Assembly: GCA_900765125.1 (NCBI GenBank)
Contig: CAAFQL010000021.1
Location: forward strand, 1 to 10,535
Length of the DNA: 10,535 nucleotides
Source of the DNA: Oscillospiraceae bacterium
GTDB lineage: Bacteria > Bacillota > Clostridia > Oscillospirales > Ruminococcaceae
Reading direction: 5' to 3'
Part shown: positions 7,456 through 10,535 of the stretch, in pieces
How positions within the stretch are numbered: position 1 is the first letter of the stretch
How the letters are laid out: each line of letters begins with the position of its first letter
Notes under the pieces: generated by a model
The model's database searches: none
What the model saw: only the letters and a program-made list of their open reading frames with translations
Told to the model about the DNA's origin: nothing
Translations under genes and position numbers: made by a program

Positions 7456-7465
7456 ATAAATTCAA
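7438..7465 (-). promoter_or_regulatory. Candidate promoter of the TtcA-like/PcrA/amidohydrolase transcript
   Basis: On the minus strand, TTGAAT (7460-7465) is followed after 16 bases by TATAAT (7438-7443), with TGA directly before it as an extended -10. The start would be near 7431, inside the loop of the 19-bp inverted repeat. The resulting RNA would then carry only one arm and could not fold that hairpin. The leader would be about 136 bases. The -10 is perfect, the -35 matches 4 of 6 positions, and the spacing is slightly short. Confidence 0.5.
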
Positions 7466-7554
7466 ACTCATTTAAAAACATTGTTTTAACAATAATAAAG
7501 GGTATGCCTTAAATCATCAATAGAAAAATAGTTTTTTAATGTCCTGATTTATCA

Positions 7555-8262
7555 TTACTCTATTATCTTCGCATCAAGCTGTATCTTATCTCTCAGTGCG
7601 TCCATTCTGGAGTCAAGCTCTGCACTCAATTCTGCACATAGAAAAAGTTCTTTTGCCACATCATCAGTAAATTCAATATTCTTTTTATATCTGAGCTGGT
7701 GCTCAAGAGTTGCCCAGAAATCCATTGCAATAGTTCTAAGCTGTATTTCTACTTTCATTATACGCTTTTCATGAGCAAGAAAAATTGGTACAGTCACAAT
7801 AAGATGCAAACTGCGGTAACCATTAGGCTTTGGGTTCTTTATGTAATCCTTTTTCGCAATCAAGTTAATGTCATCCTGCTTTACAAGTGCATTGGCAAGC
7901 ATATACACATCATCGGGAAAGGAACACACTACACGTATTCCGGCAACATCGTTAAGATTATTTTCTATAGAATCCAGTGTAAACGGATGCCCATTCTTTT
8001 CAAGCTTTTCTTTCATGCTGGAAACCTTTTTCAAACGACTTTTTATGTTGCTGATAGGATTTCGGTCATATTGAAGTGAGAATTCTTCGTTAAGTACATT
8101 AAATTTTGTAGATATTTCCATAATGGCACAACGATAGTATGCCATCAGTTTCTGATAATTATGAAACAATGAATCACGACTTCTGTCTGATTCACTTCTA
8201 AAAAAGTCATCTATATCCTCAATACTTATTGAACTATATTTATTTTTATTATCGTTTATCAT
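7555..8262 (-). CDS. Small alarmone synthetase 2 (RelQ-like GTP pyrophosphokinase)
   Basis: This is a second single-domain (p)ppGpp synthetase, 235 residues from the start chosen here. Motifs mirror the first copy: RLKKVSSMKEKL (76-87) for ATP binding, D105 in DVAGIRVVC, KDYIKNPKPNGYRS (138-151) with Y149, and EIQLRTIAMDFW (172-183) followed by EHQLRYK. All expected catalytic residues are intact, so it should be active. It has about 9 more residues than copy 1, mostly at the N-terminus. By hand alignment the two are about 50% identical over the core, so they are old paralogs rather than a recent duplication. The frame is open 24 codons further upstream to 8334. The ATG at 8262 is preferred because AAGGAG lies directly before it, and the promoter at 8285-8313 would start transcription downstream of the longer start. 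It lacks HD, TGS and ACT domains. Confidence 0.92.
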   Translation of the reverse strand: MINDNKNKYSSISIEDIDDFFRSESDRSRDSLFHNYQKLMAYYRCAIMEISTKFNVLNEEFSLQYDRNPISNIKSRLKKVSSMKEKLEKNGHPFTLDSIENNLNDVAGIRVVCSFPDDVYMLANALVKQDDINLIAKKDYIKNPKPNGYRSLHLIVTVPIFLAHEKRIMKVEIQLRTIAMDFWATLEHQLRYKKNIEFTDDVAKELFLCAELSAELDSRMDALRDKIQLDAKIIE

Positions 8263-8272
8263 TTCCAACCAA

Positions 8273-8278
8273 CTCCTT
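8273..8278 (-). promoter_or_regulatory. Ribosome binding site that sets the start of alarmone synthetase 2
   Basis: AAGGAG on the minus strand lies 10 bases upstream of the ATG at 8262. No comparable site precedes the longer in-frame start at 8334. The predicted transcription start (about 8278) falls on the first base of this site. Confidence 0.8.
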
Positions 8279-8284
8279 ATTTTT

Positions 8285-8313
8285 ATTATACAACATATTC
8301 TAAGTATTTGCAA
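8285..8313 (-). promoter_or_regulatory. Sigma-A-type promoter of alarmone synthetase 2
   Basis: On the minus strand, TTGCAA (8308-8313) is followed after 17 bases by TATAAT (8285-8290). The start would be near 8278, giving an unusually short leader of about 16 bases that consists of little more than the ribosome site. The hexamers and spacing are the same as in the promoter of synthetase 1. A run of A follows the -10 in both, and ATGTT occurs just before the -10 region in both. Confidence 0.75.
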
Positions 8314-8356
8314 CAGCTTCTTACAAAAATACAAAAACTATATTACTCATAAAACA

Positions 8357-8384
8357 GATACCTTCTACAAATTTTCGATACCTT
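8357..8384. repeat. Direct repeat GATACCTT, 20-base period
   Basis: GATACCTT occurs at 8357-8364 and again at 8377-8384, exactly 20 bases apart, about two helical turns. It lies some 45-75 bases upstream of the -35 of synthetase 2 and just upstream of the Crp/Fnr remnant. It may be a regulator site or chance in AT-rich DNA. Confidence 0.4.
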
Positions 8385-8423
8385 TTAAATAAACAGCGCC
8401 ATTATCAAACATTTCAAATCTTT

Positions 8424-8678
8424 ATGAGCATGGACAAGAGGCTTGCAGTTTTTCTCTCCGATGAGACGGCAAGAACCAACTCCGATACTATTACGCTTAC
8501 TCACGAGCAGATTGACCGATATATCGGCTCTGCCCGTAAGGTCGTATCAAAAATGCTGAAATACTTCGCAAGTGAGGGGATCGTTGACGTCTCACAGAAG
8601 GGAATAAAAAGTGTCTGCGTCAATTATCCCTCTATCATTTCAAGGAGAAGATATCAAATCAATTCTCCAAAATCCTGA
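8424..8678 (+). pseudogene. C-terminal remnant of a Crp/Fnr-family transcription regulator
   Basis: The 84 codons read as the DNA-binding end of a clostridial Crp/Fnr protein: MSMDKRLAVFLSDE, then LTHEQIDRYIGSARKVVSKM (positions 26-45), then LKYFASEGIVDVSQKGIKS. This covers the helix-turn-helix with recognition helix GSARKVVSKML and the start of the beta wing. The cyclic-nucleotide-binding-like sensor domain of about 140-150 residues is missing. The frame is open upstream to 8304, but that translation shows no similarity to it. After KGIKS the expected family ending is lost and the reading runs into an unrelated tail; a nearby alternative frame gives LRQL, resembling the usual ending, so a frameshift or deletion is likely. 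No ribosome site precedes the ATG. Base composition is visibly more GC-rich than its neighbours, suggesting a different origin. It overlaps the 3' end of the convergent DUF2935 gene by 20 bases. A stand-alone HTH protein is possible but unlikely. Confidence 0.78.
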
Positions 8679-9546
8679 TAAAATGATTTGCTTCCCGAAG
8701 AACATGGTCAGCAAGCAAAGGAAGTATAAGTGAACGAATCTGACAATTTTCTATTCCCTTTGCTCCTGCTGTTTTGAAGTCTCTGAATTTTCTCGTTTCC
8801 ATCATGGAATCAACAGTTAATGTTCTGTTCTGTGCATTATGACATCTGTTTAACAATGCAGAATAATCTGCCGCAAATGCATCAGCAGAGTTTATCAATT
8901 CAATTTCTGACGGATCAAGCAGACCTCGAATAAAAAGAGCATGCTCCATCATAATTTGATTCCAGAAGCATTCAACTTCTTTCATAGACTGCATACTGAT
9001 TGCTCCGTCTGTTTCAAGCATTTGTACATACTTATGATAAAGCTTTGCTTCTCGTAATATGTGCTCAATCAGCAACGGATAATTCATCGTAAACATATGA
9101 CAGTTGAGTACATTATAAAGGATCTCTTCTTTCATCCCAATCAAACCGTTAAGCAGTTTGAGAGCCGTTTGATTCAGATTCTTTACCTTACCAAATCTAT
9201 TTGCAATTTCATTGCAGTTACAACTGCTCAAATTCAATTCCCTTTTGGTAATATTACTGTTAATCGGAATTCCTATCAATTTTTCAGTCTGTTTTTCCGC
9301 AATAAGAGTAAATTCCGTCACAATTTCGCCAGAATTCAGCACTTTTCCGCTAATTCTTCCATTACTAAGAGTTACTGCACGATTCAGCAGTTTTTCAAAT
9401 TCATTTTTATAAAATTCCGATTTTGCAGAAAAATTTAAATTAACTGGAGTAAACCCTGCTTTCAGGAATAATGAATGCTCTTTCATGATACGTCCAAAAA
9501 ACAGGTGAAGCTCTAAAGATTCCGAAACATAATTTTCAGTATGCAT
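8659..9546 (-). CDS. DUF2935 protein with two ferritin-like helical repeats
   Basis: This 295-residue protein has the DUF2935 pattern, a family of unknown function whose members are all-helical and thought to bind metal. Two halves repeat each other. Repeat 1 opens with LFFGRIMKEHSLFLKAGFTP (15-34) and closes with LLIEHILREAKLYHKYVQML (158-177). Repeat 2 opens with CFWNQIMMEHALFIRGLLDP (193-212) and closes with LLADHVLREANHFIRIL (277-293). The EH pairs (23-24, 201-202) and the H-x3-E pattern (162/166, 281/285) are the likely metal ligands. No signal peptide or membrane helix is seen. The ATG at 9546 is chosen over the one at 9558 because GGAGGG lies between them and serves as ribosome site. 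It sits downstream of the oxidase-like gene on the same strand, which suggests a shared metal or redox role (inference). Its 3' end runs into the Crp/Fnr remnant, and no terminator is visible there. Confidence 0.85.
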   Translation of the reverse strand: MHTENYVSESLELHLFFGRIMKEHSLFLKAGFTPVNLNFSAKSEFYKNEFEKLLNRAVTLSNGRISGKVLNSGEIVTEFTLIAEKQTEKLIGIPINSNITKRELNLSSCNCNEIANRFGKVKNLNQTALKLLNGLIGMKEEILYNVLNCHMFTMNYPLLIEHILREAKLYHKYVQMLETDGAISMQSMKEVECFWNQIMMEHALFIRGLLDPSEIELINSADAFAADYSALLNRCHNAQNRTLTVDSMMETRKFRDFKTAGAKGIENCQIRSLILPLLADHVLREANHFIRILEN

Positions 9547-9550
9547 ATTT

Positions 9551-9556
9551 CCCTCC
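9551..9556 (-). promoter_or_regulatory. Ribosome binding site that sets the DUF2935 start
   Basis: GGAGGG on the minus strand lies four bases upstream of the ATG at 9546 and directly after the first in-frame ATG (9558). It would therefore be inside the coding sequence if the upstream ATG were used, and it points to 9546 as the real start. Confidence 0.75.
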
Positions 9557-9586
9557 ATATATAGTAATCACTTACATAATATTGAT

Positions 9587-9627
9587 AAAGGGATTCCAGA
9601 TTTGTACCGGAAATCCCTTTATTTTTT
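9587..9627. terminator. Hairpin between the oxidase-like gene and DUF2935
   Basis: AAAGGGATTCC (9587-9597) pairs with GGAAATCCCTTT (9609-9620) with one bulge and an 11-base loop. On the plus strand it is followed by ATTTTTT, a good terminator tail. On the minus strand, where the flanking genes lie, only TTTAT follows, so termination of the oxidase-like transcript may be partial. It starts just after the oxidase-like stop codon and lies in the 83-base gap before DUF2935. Confidence 0.6.
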
Positions 9628-9629
9628 AA

Positions 9630-10535
9630 TTATTCGTATTTATCATACCGTTTCTTTCCCCACCAGTTACCAAAAGTGCGGCATACACATTCGCAGCAGT
9701 ACTTAATACCTTTTTTCATAACTCGGAATATGCCCCACATTCCCGATTCTACGTCCCATCTTAAAGAACCGGAACGGTAGAGATAATCGCCGGGATATTC
9801 AGAAGCTCCGTTTTCCAGCTCAATATTATAAACACCGCCAACGCTTACTGCACCTTGTATAGATATTCTCCTTGAAAACGGATCATAAGGCTGTGAAAGC
9901 CAGTTATGCCCATGAAGCGTAAAGCTGATATTTCTTGGTTTGTCTGCCGACATAAGATACCGGATTATGATGCGTTCGCCTGCATACGATTCAAATAATG
10001 GTGTTGCTGGATCGCCGTGTACTTTTGAACTAAAAATCTTACTGATAGCCGGAACTCGTTTCAACCTATTGAAAAAACGCTCTGAACGGTAGTTATAACC
10101 TTTTTCGCCTGTATCCTCATGGTCAACACCTCCGTGTCCTGTATCTTCTCCTTGCTCAGACGTTTTAATTAGATTTCCATCCTTATCAAGCATTCGAATA
10201 CCATTCTGCGCAAATAGCACAAATTCACGGAACGTTTTTATTCCGGGAGCAGTAATGACTGCCTGTTCATTGAAATTCTCCTTTTGGAAGGAACATTTAC
10301 TGTAATACTGTGCAGCAGGCGGCTCAATGATAATTGCTCCAAATAAGCCGTGATACCTGTGATTACGCAAATCTCCGAATGAGCTAAGCATACATGTTCC
10401 GTATTCCTTGTCGGCATACCATAAATATTTAATGCATTCGCCCGGTGCTACAGTTTGTTCCGGTTTGTTAAATCCTACATTTACTCCTGCGGAATATACA
10501 GGACAATGCTTCAAAAACTGTGGACTAAGAGAAAC
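9630..10535 (-). CDS. Multicopper-oxidase-family protein, C-terminal part (5' end outside window)
   Basis: Three hundred and one residues are visible. The frame is open to the window edge, so the true start lies beyond base 10535; the TTG at 10514 is only an internal codon. Cupredoxin-type blocks include PGECIKYLWYADKEYG (31-46), RNHRYHGLFGAIIIEP (58-73), FTLHGHNWLSQP (205-216) and GDYLYRSGSLRW (249-260) followed by DVESGMWGIFRV. These match large multicopper oxidases of the manganese-oxidase/copper-oxidase type rather than small laccases. The usual C-terminal HCH-x3-H-x3-GM type 1 copper motif is not present; its place is taken by YRSGSLRWDVESGM. Of the HxxHxH motif only HGH remains. The protein may therefore be redox-inactive, or its copper centre may lie in the unseen domains. 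The tail holds CCECVC (280-285), an unusual cysteine cluster. Whether a signal peptide exists cannot be seen. The protein is followed by DUF2935 on the same strand. Confidence 0.8.
   Translation of the reverse strand, partial: VSLSPQFLKHCPVYSAGVNVGFNKPEQTVAPGECIKYLWYADKEYGTCMLSSFGDLRNHRYHGLFGAIIIEPPAAQYYSKCSFQKENFNEQAVITAPGIKTFREFVLFAQNGIRMLDKDGNLIKTSEQGEDTGHGGVDHEDTGEKGYNYRSERFFNRLKRVPAISKIFSSKVHGDPATPLFESYAGERIIIRYLMSADKPRNISFTLHGHNWLSQPYDPFSRRISIQGAVSVGGVYNIELENGASEYPGDYLYRSGSLRWDVESGMWGIFRVMKKGIKYCCECVCRTFGNWWGKKRYDKYE

Larger units (their letters stand above)
7296..7554. other. 259-base intergenic region with two hairpins and a candidate promoter
   Basis: This gap between the second alarmone synthetase and the TtcA-like gene is strongly AT-rich and has no credible coding frame. 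It contains the 19-bp inverted repeat (7406-7455), a minus-strand promoter candidate overlapping it, and a second imperfect hairpin (7367-7400) that would fall in the leader of the TtcA-like transcript. The part nearest the synthetase (7466-7554) shows no clear GC-rich terminator. No known riboswitch or T-box core was recognised. Confidence 0.6.

Noticed and set aside
8263..8334. 24-codon N-terminal extension of alarmone synthetase 2
   Set aside because: It has no ribosome site, the predicted transcript starts downstream of it, and AAGGAG sits directly before the ATG at 8262.
8304..8423. Upstream extension of the Crp/Fnr fragment as a full-length regulator
   Set aside because: The frame is open back to a stop at 8301, but the translation has no resemblance to the cyclic-nucleotide-binding-like domain and overlaps the synthetase 2 promoter.
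9561..9580. GTAA-N4-TTAC sequence upstream of DUF2935 as a Crp/Fnr site
   Set aside because: It is only a 4+4 match in AT-rich DNA and does not fit the TGTGA or TTGAT half-sites of the family.
1..10535. tRNA, rRNA, CRISPR array or known riboswitch
   Set aside because: No cloverleaf-like segment, regularly spaced repeat array or recognisable aptamer core was seen on either strand by eye.

Overview
The window looks like a stretch of chromosome from a low-GC Gram-positive anaerobe, most likely a Clostridia member of the Ruminococcus/Oscillospiraceae type (inference). The reasons are AT-rich DNA, strong AGGAG-type ribosome sites, sigma-A-like promoters, and the families present: RelQ-type small alarmone synthetases, a PcrA with a C-terminal Tudor-like domain, DUF2935, and a clostridial-style Crp/Fnr tail. 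Most genes are ordinary housekeeping genes. No CRISPR array, tRNA, rRNA, transposase or complete mobile element was seen.

Layout. On the + strand at the left are a small (p)ppGpp synthetase (116-796) and a nitrilase-superfamily amidase (855-1631), separated by a terminator-like hairpin. A shared hairpin at 1635-1683 separates them from the convergent pyruvate kinase gene (1692-3122, - strand). Next come three closely spaced - strand genes that probably form one transcript reading right to left: a TtcA-like PP-loop ATPase (6477-7295), the PcrA helicase (4070-6433) and an amidohydrolase (3254-4057). The 259-base gap at 7296-7554 holds a perfect 19-bp inverted repeat, a candidate promoter and a second hairpin. 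A second small alarmone synthetase follows (7555-8262, - strand).

The right end looks more accessory. It has a stranded C-terminal piece of a Crp/Fnr regulator (8424-8678, +) that collides with the 3' end of a DUF2935 gene (8659-9546, -). Upstream of that is the 3' part of a multicopper-oxidase-family gene that runs off the window edge (9630-10535, -).

How the genes relate. The two alarmone synthetases are paralogs, about half identical over the catalytic core by hand alignment. They lie about 7 kb apart on opposite strands, and each has a promoter with identical hexamers and spacing (TTGCAA, 17 bp, TATAAT). They bracket central metabolism (pyruvate kinase) and nucleic-acid maintenance genes, but nothing in the sequence ties those genes functionally to (p)ppGpp. 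The DUF2935 protein has two ferritin-like repeats and sits just downstream of the oxidase-like gene, which suggests a shared metal or redox role. That link is inference.

I found no convincing new multi-gene system. The best leads are the duplicated synthetase pair with matching promoters, the mirrored promoter/inverted repeat at 7406-7455, the oxidase-like protein lacking the usual C-terminal copper motif, and the Crp/Fnr remnant.
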